From Desulfovibrionaceae bacterium UBA6814 (GTDB lineage Bacteria; Desulfobacterota; Desulfovibrionia; Desulfovibrionales; Desulfovibrionaceae), in NCBI GenBank assembly GCA_002452635.1, contig DKEU01000232.1, positions 1,716-12,436 of the forward strand: a stretch of DNA of 10,721 nt, read 5' to 3'. Below, one piece after another: positions 1 to 6,933 of this stretch. Both the position numbers and the translations under genes were made by a program. Every line of letters starts with the position of its first letter. Within the stretch, counting starts at the first letter, position 1. Under the pieces are notes generated by a model that was not told the origin of the DNA, did not search any database, and saw nothing but the letters and a program-made list of their open reading frames with translations.

Positions 1-1207
1 CGCGGATCTCGGCCTCGTCGCGCACCCCGCCCAGGGACAGGCGCACGAACTCGCGGTCCATGGCCCGGGCCACGCTCTTGGCCAGGGAGGTCTTGCCCAC
101 GCCCGGAGGACCCACCAGGCAGAGGATGGGGCCCTTCATGGTCTGCACCAGGCTCTGCACGGCCAGGTATTCCAGGATGCGCTCCTTGGGCTTGTCCAGG
201 CCGTAGTGGTCGGCCTCCAGGATGTCCTTGGCCTTGCCGATGTCCAGGTCCGTCTCCTTGAGCACGTTCCAGGGCAGGTCCAGGATCCAGTCCACGTAGT
301 TGCGCACCACGGTGTATTCCGCGGACGAGGGCGGGATCTGCTTGAGCTTCTTCATCTCCCGGCGGGCCTTCTCCCGGGCCTCGTCGGGCATGACCTTCTC
401 CTCCAGGCGCTTCTCCAGGTCGCCGACCTCCGCCTGGGGGTCGTCCTCGCGGCCCATCTCCTTGTGAATGGCCTTGAGCTGCTCGTTCAGGTAGTACTCC
501 CGCTGGTTGGACTCCATCTGGCTCTTCACGCGATTCTTGATGCGCTTCTCCAGGTCGTTGATCTCGATCTCCGACTGGAGCAGGGCCAGGGTCTCTTCCA
601 GGCGCTTCAGGGGGTTGCGCTCTTCCAGCAGGGACTGCTTCTTGAGGTAGTCCACCTTGAGGTGGGGCATGATGGCGTCGGCCAGCCGCCCGGCGCTGTT
701 GAGCGACGAGATGGCCATGATGGTCTCGGCGGCCAGCTTCTTGTTGATCTTGCCGTAGGTCTCCAGGGCCTCGTGGGTGGCCCGGACCATGGCCTCGGCC
801 TCGGAGGTGTCGGCCTCGGCCTCGGGCAGGGCCCGGGCCCGGGCCATGAGCACCTCGTGGGCCGGGTCGGACAAGCCGGTCTCCGGGGACCATTCGGCGC
901 GGTACAGGCCTTCGAAGAGGACCTTGATGGTGCCGTCGGGCAGGCGCAGGAGCTGGAGAATCTTGGACACCGTGCCGATCTCGAAGAGGTCCTCGGGACC
1001 GGGCTTCTCCTTTTCCGGCGTGCGCTGGGCCACCAGGAATATCTTCTTGTCGAACTCGGCCAGGGCGCGCTCGATGGCCTTCACCGAGGCCTCCCGGCCG
1101 ACGAACAGGGGGACGATGGAGCGCGGGAACATGACCACTTCCCGCAGGGACATGAGGGGCAGGGTCATGGTCGGGCGGTCGTCGTCCACCATCACGAAAT
1201 TGGTCAT
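1..1207 (-). CDS. lon: Lon ATP-dependent protease, N-terminal half (partial, cut by window edge)
   Basis: Lon is a cytoplasmic homo-hexameric AAA+ serine protease that unfolds and degrades damaged and regulatory proteins. Translation from the ATG at 1207 gives 402 codons before the edge. Residues about 14-210 match the Lon substrate-binding N-domain, beginning TLPLMSLREVVMFPRS. A charged helical stretch (about 210-310) includes the Lon-typical SNQREYYLNEQLKAIHKEMG. The AAA+ module then starts, with Walker A GPPGVGKTS at residues 366-374 (bases 86-112) and LGGVRDEAEIR after it. This spacing agrees closely with E. coli Lon. Walker B, the sensors and the Ser-Lys protease domain lie outside the window. 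The start is supported by GGAGGA placed 4 bases upstream. The gene follows clpX but has a separate promoter (see 1261-1288). Family identification is secure; what is missing is only the C-terminal half. Confidence 0.97.
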   Translation of the reverse strand, partial: MTNFVMVDDDRPTMTLPLMSLREVVMFPRSIVPLFVGREASVKAIERALAEFDKKIFLVAQRTPEKEKPGPEDLFEIGTVSKILQLLRLPDGTIKVLFEGLYRAEWSPETGLSDPAHEVLMARARALPEAEADTSEAEAMVRATHEALETYGKINKKLAAETIMAISSLNSAGRLADAIMPHLKVDYLKKQSLLEERNPLKRLEETLALLQSEIEINDLEKRIKNRVKSQMESNQREYYLNEQLKAIHKEMGREDDPQAEVGDLEKRLEEKVMPDEAREKARREMKKLKQIPPSSAEYTVVRNYVDWILDLPWNVLKETDLDIGKAKDILEADHYGLDKPKERILEYLAVQSLVQTMKGPILCLVGPPGVGKTSLAKSVARAMDREFVRLSLGGVRDEAEIR

Positions 1208-1232
1208 CGTTTCCTCCGGTCAACAGGCTGGA

Positions 1233-1253
1233 GACGGGGCCGGCCGCCCCGTC
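1233..1253 (-). repeat. GC hairpin at the predicted 5' end of lon mRNA
   Basis: A perfect 8-bp stem (GACGGGGC at 1233-1240, GCCCCGTC at 1246-1253) with a 5-base loop. Its first base lies 7 bases past the lon -10 box, so the transcript would begin with it. It could stabilise the mRNA 5' end or act as an operator. There is no T-run, so it is not a terminator. Function is inferred from position only. Confidence 0.55.
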
Positions 1254-1260
1254 ATCGCAC

Positions 1261-1288
1261 AGAATAACTCCCCGGCGCGGCTTGTCAA
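1261..1288 (-). promoter_or_regulatory. sigma-70-type promoter of lon
   Basis: On the minus strand there is a perfect -35 box TTGACA (1283-1288), a 16-base spacer and TATTCT (1261-1266, four of six matches to TATAAT). Predicted start is near 1254, about 47 bases before the lon ATG. It does not resemble the sigma-32 heat-shock consensus (CTTGAA / CCCCATNT). This implies lon can be transcribed apart from clpPX. Confidence 0.65.
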
Positions 1289-1296
1289 CGCGCCGG
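1272..1296. promoter_or_regulatory. candidate operator: 8+8 inverted repeat enclosing the lon -35 box
   Basis: CCGGCGCG (1272-1279) and CGCGCCGG (1289-1296) are perfect inverted repeats with a 9-base centre that contains the lon -35 hexamer. A protein bound here would block RNA polymerase. The 9-base spacing recalls the CIRCE element of HrcA, but the arm sequence is quite different. In GC-rich DNA such arms arise by chance more often, so the operator role is only a proposal. Confidence 0.35.
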
Positions 1297-1311
1297 CCGA
1301 CCGGCAATGGT

Positions 1312-1336
1312 CAAAGGCGGGAAAGCCAGTCCCGCC
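1312..1336 (-). terminator. weak candidate terminator downstream of clpX
   Basis: On the minus strand GGCGGG (from 1336-1331) pairs with CCCGCC (1321-1316) around a 9-base loop and is followed by TTT. The stem is short and the T-run minimal, so termination would be partial at best. It lies just beyond the long palindrome at 1334-1459, and its first arm overlaps that palindrome by 3 bases. Confidence 0.35.
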
Positions 1337-1458
1337 GGCCGTTCAAAAACCGCGAGGGCAAGGCGCGAAAAAACGGCAAGGCCGACGCGTATTGGGGCAT
1401 ACGCGAGGGTTTGCCGTTTTTGAAGCAACGCAGCCATCGCGGGATTTTCAACGGCCGG

Positions 1459-1459
<1 letters not shown>
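1334..1459. repeat. long imperfect palindromic element between lon and clpX
   Basis: The outer arms GCCGGCCGTT (1334-1343) and AACGGCCGGC (1450-1459) are perfect complements. Inner parts match with gaps, for example AAAAACGGCAA near 1369-1379 against TTGCCGTTTTT at 1411-1421. The tip is GCGTAT (1387-1392) and ATACGC (1399-1404) around a 6-base loop. By eye about three quarters of positions pair, so the transcript of either strand would fold into one long hairpin. The right arm runs into the last base of the clpX stop codon. From memory it resembles dispersed intergenic palindromes of other Desulfobacterota, but no search was done. Possible roles are 3'-end protection of clpPX mRNA, transcription pausing, or a non-autonomous mobile repeat. 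No coding sequence is present. Confidence 0.7.
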
Positions 1460-2709
<1,250 letters not shown>

Positions 2710-2715
2710 GCGCGG

Positions 2716-3324
2716 CTACTCCTTGCCCTCTTCCACTATCTCATTGCGCGTGGTCAGGATGCGGTCGATGATGCCGTACTCCTTGGCCTCTGCGGGGCCC
2801 ATGAAGTAGTCCCGGTCCGTGTCCTGGGCAATCTTTTCCAGGGGGGCTCCGCTGTGCTTGGCCAGGATCCCGTTCAGGGATTCCTTGAGCCGGAGTATCT
2901 CCCGGGCGTGGATGTCGATGTCCGTGGCCTGGCCGGAGAACCCTCCCATGGGCTGGTGGATGAGGATCCTGGCATGGGGCAAAGCAAATCTCATGCCCGG
3001 CGCCCCGGCGGCCAGCAATATGGCGGCCATGCTCGCGGCCTGGCCCAGGCACAGGGTGGCCACCGGCGCGGAGATGTACTGCATGGTGTCGTAGATGGCC
3101 AGGCCGGCGGTGACCGAACCGCCCGGGGAATTGATGTAGAGGTTGATCTCCTTCTCCGGGCTCTCGGACTCCAGAAACAGGAGTTGGGCGCAGATCAGGC
3201 TGGCCACGTGGTCGTCGATGGGCGTGCCCAGCAGGATGATGCGCTCGCGCAGGAGCCGGGAATAGATGTCGTAGGCCCGCTCGGTGCGGCCGGTGGTCTC
3301 GATGACAATGGGAATGGTGGGCAT
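2716..3324 (-). CDS. clpP: ClpP, serine protease subunit of ClpXP/ClpAP
   Basis: ClpP forms the 14-mer chamber that degrades polypeptides delivered by ClpX (or ClpA). The protein has 202 residues, a usual length. The catalytic triad is visible as Ser98 (in GQAASMAA), His123 (in ILIHQPMGG) and Asp172 (in DTDRDYFM). The substrate-binding region INSPGGSVTAG lies at 64-74. The N-terminus starts directly with the axial-loop sequence, so there is essentially no E. coli-like propeptide to remove. The ATG at 3324 has GGAGG 5-6 bases upstream. Upstream there is a separate promoter and a terminator that insulates it from tig. Downstream clpX follows after 6 bases, giving a clpPX operon. Identification is certain. 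Confidence 0.98.
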   Translation of the reverse strand: MPTIPIVIETTGRTERAYDIYSRLLRERIILLGTPIDDHVASLICAQLLFLESESPEKEINLYINSPGGSVTAGLAIYDTMQYISAPVATLCLGQAASMAAILLAAGAPGMRFALPHARILIHQPMGGFSGQATDIDIHAREILRLKESLNGILAKHSGAPLEKIAQDTDRDYFMGPAEAKEYGIIDRILTTRNEIVEEGKE

Positions 3325-3345
3325 GGAATCCTCCGCTGGATGGCT

Positions 3346-3358
3346 GGGCGCTGCGCCC
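3346..3358 (-). repeat. short perfect palindrome in the clpP leader
   Basis: GGGCGC and GCGCCC flank a single central base. It begins about 10 bases past the clpP -10 box and ends about 20 bases before the start codon. It could be a small operator or, with some unpairing at the tip, a short 5' hairpin. Chance is a real alternative at this GC content. Confidence 0.3.
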
Positions 3359-3368
3359 TGGCTCCAGA

Positions 3369-3395
3369 AGTATATACGCTATGGCCCTCCGGCAA
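3369..3395 (-). promoter_or_regulatory. probable clpP promoter
   Basis: On the minus strand TATACT (3369-3374) is a five-of-six -10 box inside the only AT-rich patch of this gap. TTGCCG (3390-3395) would be a -35 with a short 15-base spacer. TGGACT (3395-3400) with 18 bases to TATATA (3371-3376) is an alternative reading. The -10 is convincing; the -35 is uncertain. It lies downstream of the tig terminator, as expected for an independent clpPX operon. Confidence 0.5.
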
Positions 3396-3442
3396 GTCCA
3401 GAAAGCGGGCGACGGTTGCTTGACGCCTTGCCCGGGAGGCGG

Positions 3443-3474
3443 AAAACGCGCGGGGGCCGTCAGCCGGCCCCCGC
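3443..3474 (-). terminator. rho-independent terminator after tig
   Basis: A perfect 9-bp stem, GCGGGGGCC / GGCCCCCGC (3466-3474 with 3450-3458), with a 7-base loop. On the minus strand it is followed by GCG and then TTTT. The stem begins 7 bases past the tig stop codon. The T-run is short but the stem is very strong, so this is the best terminator in the window and separates tig from clpP. Confidence 0.7.
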
Positions 3475-3481
3475 AAACTCT

Positions 3482-4831
3482 CTACTCCGCCTTGGATTCT
3501 TTGTTTGCCTCTGCGGCAGATGCCGCATCGCGGGCCTTCCATTCCTCGGGCGGAATCTCGCGCACCTTGGCCTTGGACCAGATGAACTCCATGGCCTTGT
3601 CCGCCAACAGGCTGTCCTTGAGGGCGAACATCAGGTTGTGCTCCTCGTAGTAGGAACGCAGCCACTCCGGGTCCTGCCGGGTCTGCATGGCCATGCGCCG
3701 CAGGTGTTCGTCCACCTCCTGGGGCTCCACCACCAGGTTCTCCTGATTGGCGACGGCCAGAAGGAAGATCTGGTTGCGCACGATGTCCTCGGCCTTGGGC
3801 TTGAACTCCTCGCGGATCTCGGCGGGCTTCTTGCCCAGGGAGGCCACGCTCTTGCCCCGGGACTCCAGGCGCTGCACCATGTCCTCCACCATGCGGTCGA
3901 TGTTCTCCTCCACCAGGGTGGGGGGCAGCTCGAAGCTCACGCCCGCCAGCAGCCCGTCCAGCAGCCGTTTCTGGGCCTCGGACTTGTGCAGGTTCTTGCG
4001 GGACTCCAGGGTGGAGTTCACGATGGACTCGCGCATGCGGTCCATGGAGCCGAAGCCGGCCTTGGCGGCCAGCTCGTCGCCCGCCTCGGGCACGTTGCGG
4101 ACCTTGAGCTCCTTCAGGGTGATGCGCATGTCCACGGTGCGGCCGGCCAACTGGGTGTTGATGAAGTCCGCGGGGAAGGACACCGGATCGGTGCGGGTCT
4201 CGCCCGGCACCAGCTTCTTGACGATGTCCTCGAACATGGGCAGGGCCTCGCCCTGGCCCAGGTGCAGGTGGAAGTTGTCGGCCTTGAGGTCGCCCAGGGG
4301 CTCGCCGTTCTCGAAGGCGGTGAAGTTGATGACCGCCACCTCGCCGTCGGCGGGATTGCGCTTCTCGGTCACGTCCGTGAGTTCGGCCATGCGGTTGCGC
4401 AGGCGCTCCACCACGGCCGCGACCTCCTCGTCGGCCACCTCGGGCACGTCCATCTCCGCGTCCAGGCCCAGGTAGTTGGGCAGGTCGATCTTGGGCGCGA
4501 CCTCGTAGGAAAACGAGTAGGCGAACTCCTGGTCCCGGACCAACTCCCCGGAGTCCACGCTGATGCGGGACAGGGGGGTGATCTTCTCCTGGGACAGGAT
4601 CTCGTTGAGCTGGTAGTTCACCAGGTCGGCGGTGGCCTCGGCGTAGATCTGGCTCTTGAACCGGGACTCGATGATGGCGGACGGGACCTTGCCCTTGCGG
4701 AAGCCCTTCACGTCCGCGCTCTTGCGGTACAGGGCCAGGGTGGCCAGGATGGCGGCGTTGGCCTCATCCACAGGCACGGTCACGTTGACCTTGCGGGTGA
4801 CGGGAGAGGTCTCTTCGATCTTGTATTCCAC
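3482..4831 (-). CDS. tig: Trigger factor, ribosome-associated chaperone and prolyl isomerase
   Basis: Trigger factor binds the ribosome exit tunnel and shields nascent chains. The chosen GTG start at 4831 gives 449 residues, close to the E. coli length (432), and has AAGGAGGAG upstream (GGAGG 8 bases before the start). The ribosome-docking signature GFRKGKVP lies at residues 43-50, the position expected if this start is right. A central FKBP-like PPIase domain covers roughly 155-250 (with INFTAFENGEPL and a GETRTDPVSFP segment). The rest matches the helical substrate-binding C-terminal domain. The reading frame stays open for 50 more codons to an ATG at 4981, but that extension would run into the tRNA-Leu gene and has no homology, so it is rejected. 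It is probably transcribed from the tRNA promoter and ends at the terminator at 3443-3474. Confidence 0.96.
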   Translation of the reverse strand: MEYKIEETSPVTRKVNVTVPVDEANAAILATLALYRKSADVKGFRKGKVPSAIIESRFKSQIYAEATADLVNYQLNEILSQEKITPLSRISVDSGELVRDQEFAYSFSYEVAPKIDLPNYLGLDAEMDVPEVADEEVAAVVERLRNRMAELTDVTEKRNPADGEVAVINFTAFENGEPLGDLKADNFHLHLGQGEALPMFEDIVKKLVPGETRTDPVSFPADFINTQLAGRTVDMRITLKELKVRNVPEAGDELAAKAGFGSMDRMRESIVNSTLESRKNLHKSEAQKRLLDGLLAGVSFELPPTLVEENIDRMVEDMVQRLESRGKSVASLGKKPAEIREEFKPKAEDIVRNQIFLLAVANQENLVVEPQEVDEHLRRMAMQTRQDPEWLRSYYEEHNLMFALKDSLLADKAMEFIWSKAKVREIPPEEWKARDAASAAEANKESKAE

Positions 4832-4864
4832 GGACGGCTCCTCCTTGGGGAGATGTAATCTACG

Positions 4865-4880
4865 GGCTCCGGCCGGAGCC
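4865..4880. repeat. perfect 16-base palindrome between tRNA-Leu and tig
   Basis: GGCTCCGGCCGGAGCC can fold as a 6-bp stem with a GGCC loop. It lies about 58 bases past the tRNA 3' end and 33 bases before the tig start. No T-run follows on the minus strand, so it is not a normal terminator. It may mark the 3' boundary for tRNA processing or protect the tig mRNA 5' end after cleavage. The role is speculative. Confidence 0.4.
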
Positions 4881-4938
4881 GGCGGCGCGTGGGCCGGGAC
4901 GGGCTGGCTATCGCCGGGAGGACCGGCCCGGGATTGCC

Positions 4939-5024
4939 TGGTGGCCGGGGCGGGACTCGAACCCGCAAGCCGCATGGACACTGGCTCCTAAGACCAGCGC
5001 GTTTACCAATTCCGCCACCCGGCC
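4939..5024 (-). tRNA. tRNA-Leu (anticodon UAG)
   Basis: An 86-base cloverleaf with encoded CCA can be folded by hand. The acceptor stem GGCCGGG (5018-5024) pairs with CCCGGCC (4943-4949), and ACCA follows (4939-4942). The D arm contains AATTGGTAAA. The anticodon stem CTGGT/GCCAG encloses the loop CTTAGGA, so the anticodon is UAG (bases 4988-4990), reading CUN leucine codons. A long variable arm of about 14 bases is typical of Leu/Ser tRNAs. The T arm GCGGG-TTCGAGT-CCCGC is perfect. It sits between thiD and tig, in the same direction as both. Confidence 0.96.
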
Positions 5025-5072
5025 GCCCGCTGACTGCCCGGACGCCTACGCGCGTCACGCAAAAGCGGATGA

Positions 5073-5100
5073 ATTAACCATGCACCCCGGGGGCTGTCAA
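5073..5100 (-). promoter_or_regulatory. promoter of tRNA-Leu (and probably tig)
   Basis: On the minus strand there is a perfect -35 box TTGACA (5095-5100), a 16-base spacer and GTTAAT (5073-5078, four of six). The predicted start is about 42 bases before the mature tRNA 5' end. No terminator separates tRNA-Leu from tig and no other good promoter is visible before tig, so a joint tRNA-tig transcript is likely. The -35 box lies only 20 bases past the thiD stop. Confidence 0.65.
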
Positions 5101-5119
5101 TGTGCAATATACCCGGGCC

Positions 5120-5977
5120 TCAACTCCCCTGCCCCGCCTTATCCAGGGAATGCAGCGCCGCTTCAAGCGGATGCGCGTGGTTGGGCGGGCCGTACCCCTT
5201 GCCCAGGCCGTAGCCGGTGCGCAGGGCCTCCTGGAGATAGGCGCGGGCCGCGCGCACCGCCGCGGCCAGATCCAGGCCCCTGCCCTGGTAGGCCGCGATG
5301 GCCGCGGACAGGGTGCAGCCCGTGCCGTGGGTGTGCCGGGTGTCCAGGCGGGGCATGGGCAGGGCCAGGGGCGCACGGCCGGGCAGGCAGAGAAAGTCCA
5401 CGATCTCGCCGCCGCCCTCCTCGGGGCCCCCTGGGGGCATGTGGCCGCCCTTAAGCAGCACGGCCTTGGCGCCCAGGTCCAGGAGCCGGCCCGCCACCCG
5501 GGCCACGTCCCCCTCCCCGGCCAGGGGCAGGCCGGAGAGCAGTTCGGCCTCGGGCCGGTTGGGGGTCACCAGGTCGGCCAGGGGCAGCATCTCCCGGCGC
5601 AGGGCCTCCACCGCGTCCTCCTGGAGCAGGGCGTGGCCGGTCTGGCTCACGCACACCGGGTCCACCACCAGGGGAAAGTCCTTGCGCTGCCGGAGCACCC
5701 CGGCCACCGCGGCGATGATGCCCGCGGAGAACAGCATCCCGGTCTTGGCCGCGGCCACCGGGAAATCGTCCAGCACGGTTTCCAGTTGCACGGCCACGAA
5801 CTCCGGGGGCGGGGCGTGGATGGCCCGCACCTCCACCGAGTTCTGGGCGGTGAGCGCGGTGATGACGCTCATGCCGAAGGTCCCGAGCATGGCCATGGTC
5901 TTGAGGTCGGCCTGGATGCCGGCCCCGCCGCCGGAATCCGAGCCGGCGATGGTCAGGACACAGGGAGCGGGTCTCAT
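5120..5977 (-). CDS. thiD: ThiD, hydroxymethylpyrimidine / phosphomethylpyrimidine kinase
   Basis: ThiD phosphorylates HMP to HMP-P and then HMP-PP, the pyrimidine half of thiamine, in the cytoplasm. The 285-residue protein begins with the substrate-binding AGSDSGGGAGIQAD at 11-24, followed by LGTFGMSVITALTAQNS. VVDPVCVSQTGHALL replaces the more usual DPVMVAxSG form but keeps its pattern. VTPNRPEAELLSG and the anion-hole segment HGTGCT with catalytic Cys221 (about 217-222) are intact. A Gly/Pro/Glu-rich insert (PPGGPEEGGG) lies before the last third. The ATG at 5977 has GGAGG upstream and overlaps the TGA of the preceding gene by 4 bases (ATGA), so translation is probably coupled. The frame is open farther upstream, but only in antisense-like low-complexity sequence over the neighbouring gene. 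It stands alone rather than fused to thiE. No TPP riboswitch is evident, which is notable for a thiamine gene. Confidence 0.94.
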   Translation of the reverse strand: MRPAPCVLTIAGSDSGGGAGIQADLKTMAMLGTFGMSVITALTAQNSVEVRAIHAPPPEFVAVQLETVLDDFPVAAAKTGMLFSAGIIAAVAGVLRQRKDFPLVVDPVCVSQTGHALLQEDAVEALRREMLPLADLVTPNRPEAELLSGLPLAGEGDVARVAGRLLDLGAKAVLLKGGHMPPGGPEEGGGEIVDFLCLPGRAPLALPMPRLDTRHTHGTGCTLSAAIAAYQGRGLDLAAAVRAARAYLQEALRTGYGLGKGYGPPNHAHPLEAALHSLDKAGQGS

Positions 5978-6933
5978 GGTTCCTCCTCCCCCTCCTTCCC
6001 GGTGGAGCGGATGCGGGCCAGGGTGAGCCCGGAACGGGCCAACAGGCCCATGGCGTAGCCCGTGACCGGGAAGAAGACCACGGCGTGGTAGACCAGGCCC
6101 GCAGCCAGGGCCTGTTCCTTGTCCACGCCCAGGCCGGTGAGCACCGCCACCATCACCGCCTCGTACACCCCCACCCCGCCCGGGGACGAGGGCACGGCCA
6201 GGCCCAGGGCCCCGAACACGAACACCGAGAGCACCTGCCCGAAGGTCAGGCCCAGGCCCGCAGCCCCCCAGAGGATGATGTAGTACTGGAGGCAGTAAAG
6301 GCCCCAGGTGAGGGCGGTGGCCAGGGCCAGGACTGCGAAGAACCGCCCCCCGCGGCGCTCGGCCAGGTGGTCCAGCACGTCGGCGGCAAAGGCCTTGAGC
6401 CGCGCGAAATACAAGAGGCTCACCAGGCGCGGGGCCAGTCCCGGCCACAGGCGCAGAACGATGAGGCAGGCCCACAGCCCGCCCACCACCGCGGCCAGGG
6501 GGACCACCGCCAGGTGCTTGCCGTGGAAGGCCGCGGCGAACAGGGCCATGGCGATGAGGGCGTGCAGGTCCGCGAACCGCTCCCAGAACACCATGCCCAT
6601 GGCCTGGCCCAGGGGCACCCCGGCGCTGCGGCGCAGGTAGGCGGCCTTGGCCAGCTCCCCCAGCTTGGCCGGGAGCACGTTGTTCAGGCCCAGGCCCAGC
6701 ATGCCGGCGTTGAAGGAGGCCGTAAAGGTGGCCCGGCCCCCGGCAATCCGGTTCAGGCGCACTCCCACGGCGGCCATGTCCACGAACACCGCGGCCACGG
6801 CCACCAGCACCCAGGCCGAGGAATAGGAGCGCAGGGCCGCGGCCAATGCCGCGAAGTCCACGCCCCAGAGGGCGTACGCCAGGCAGGCTCCGGCCAGGCC
6901 GAAGCGCAGGGCGAGGCTGGCGGCCTTCTTCAC
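5974..6933 (-). CDS. PF03706-type membrane protein (lysylphosphatidylglycerol synthase TM region-like / putative flippase)
   Basis: The 319-residue protein is almost entirely hydrophobic, with about eight likely membrane helices starting at residues 6-25. It carries two motifs that I associate with the PF03706 family (also called UPF0104): NNVLPAKLGE at 84-93 and PSSPGGVGVYE at 248-258. Family members occur in lipid and glycan pathways. Some are the membrane half of MprF, which flips aminoacyl-phospholipids; stand-alone members lack the synthase half, as here. The GTG start at 6933 overlaps the TGA of the upstream gene (GTGA), and the 3' end overlaps thiD by 4 bases. An ATG farther upstream in the same frame would add a Gly/Arg-rich shadow over the neighbour and is rejected. 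Moving a polyprenyl-linked sugar or other lipid across the membrane is inferred from the neighbours only. Confidence 0.85.
   Translation of the reverse strand: MKKAASLALRFGLAGACLAYALWGVDFAALAAALRSYSSAWVLVAVAAVFVDMAAVGVRLNRIAGGRATFTASFNAGMLGLGLNNVLPAKLGELAKAAYLRRSAGVPLGQAMGMVFWERFADLHALIAMALFAAAFHGKHLAVVPLAAVVGGLWACLIVLRLWPGLAPRLVSLLYFARLKAFAADVLDHLAERRGGRFFAVLALATALTWGLYCLQYYIILWGAAGLGLTFGQVLSVFVFGALGLAVPSSPGGVGVYEAVMVAVLTGLGVDKEQALAAGLVYHAVVFFPVTGYAMGLLARSGLTLARIRSTGKEGEEEP

Noticed and set aside
1208..1458. Small protein gene in the lon-clpX gap
   Set aside because: No open frame there has a ribosome site or sensible composition; promoter, hairpins and the palindrome account for the sequence.
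3284..4858. Long plus-strand open frame opposite tig
   Set aside because: Same low-complexity antisense composition (Leu/Gly/His/Val) over a certain gene; no independent start signal or motif.
4939..5024. tRNA-Leu as an integration site for a mobile element
   Set aside because: No integrase gene and no direct repeat of the tRNA 3' end is visible in the window; both flanks are housekeeping or operon genes.
5025..5119. Terminator after thiD
   Set aside because: Short GC inverted repeats can be drawn, but none is followed by a T-run; the region is better explained by the tRNA promoter.
5978..6475. Upstream extension of the thiD frame to 451 codons
   Set aside because: The extension covers the PF03706 gene in another frame, is Gly/Pro/Arg-rich, and the ATG at 5977 has a good ribosome site right before AGSDSGGGAGIQAD.
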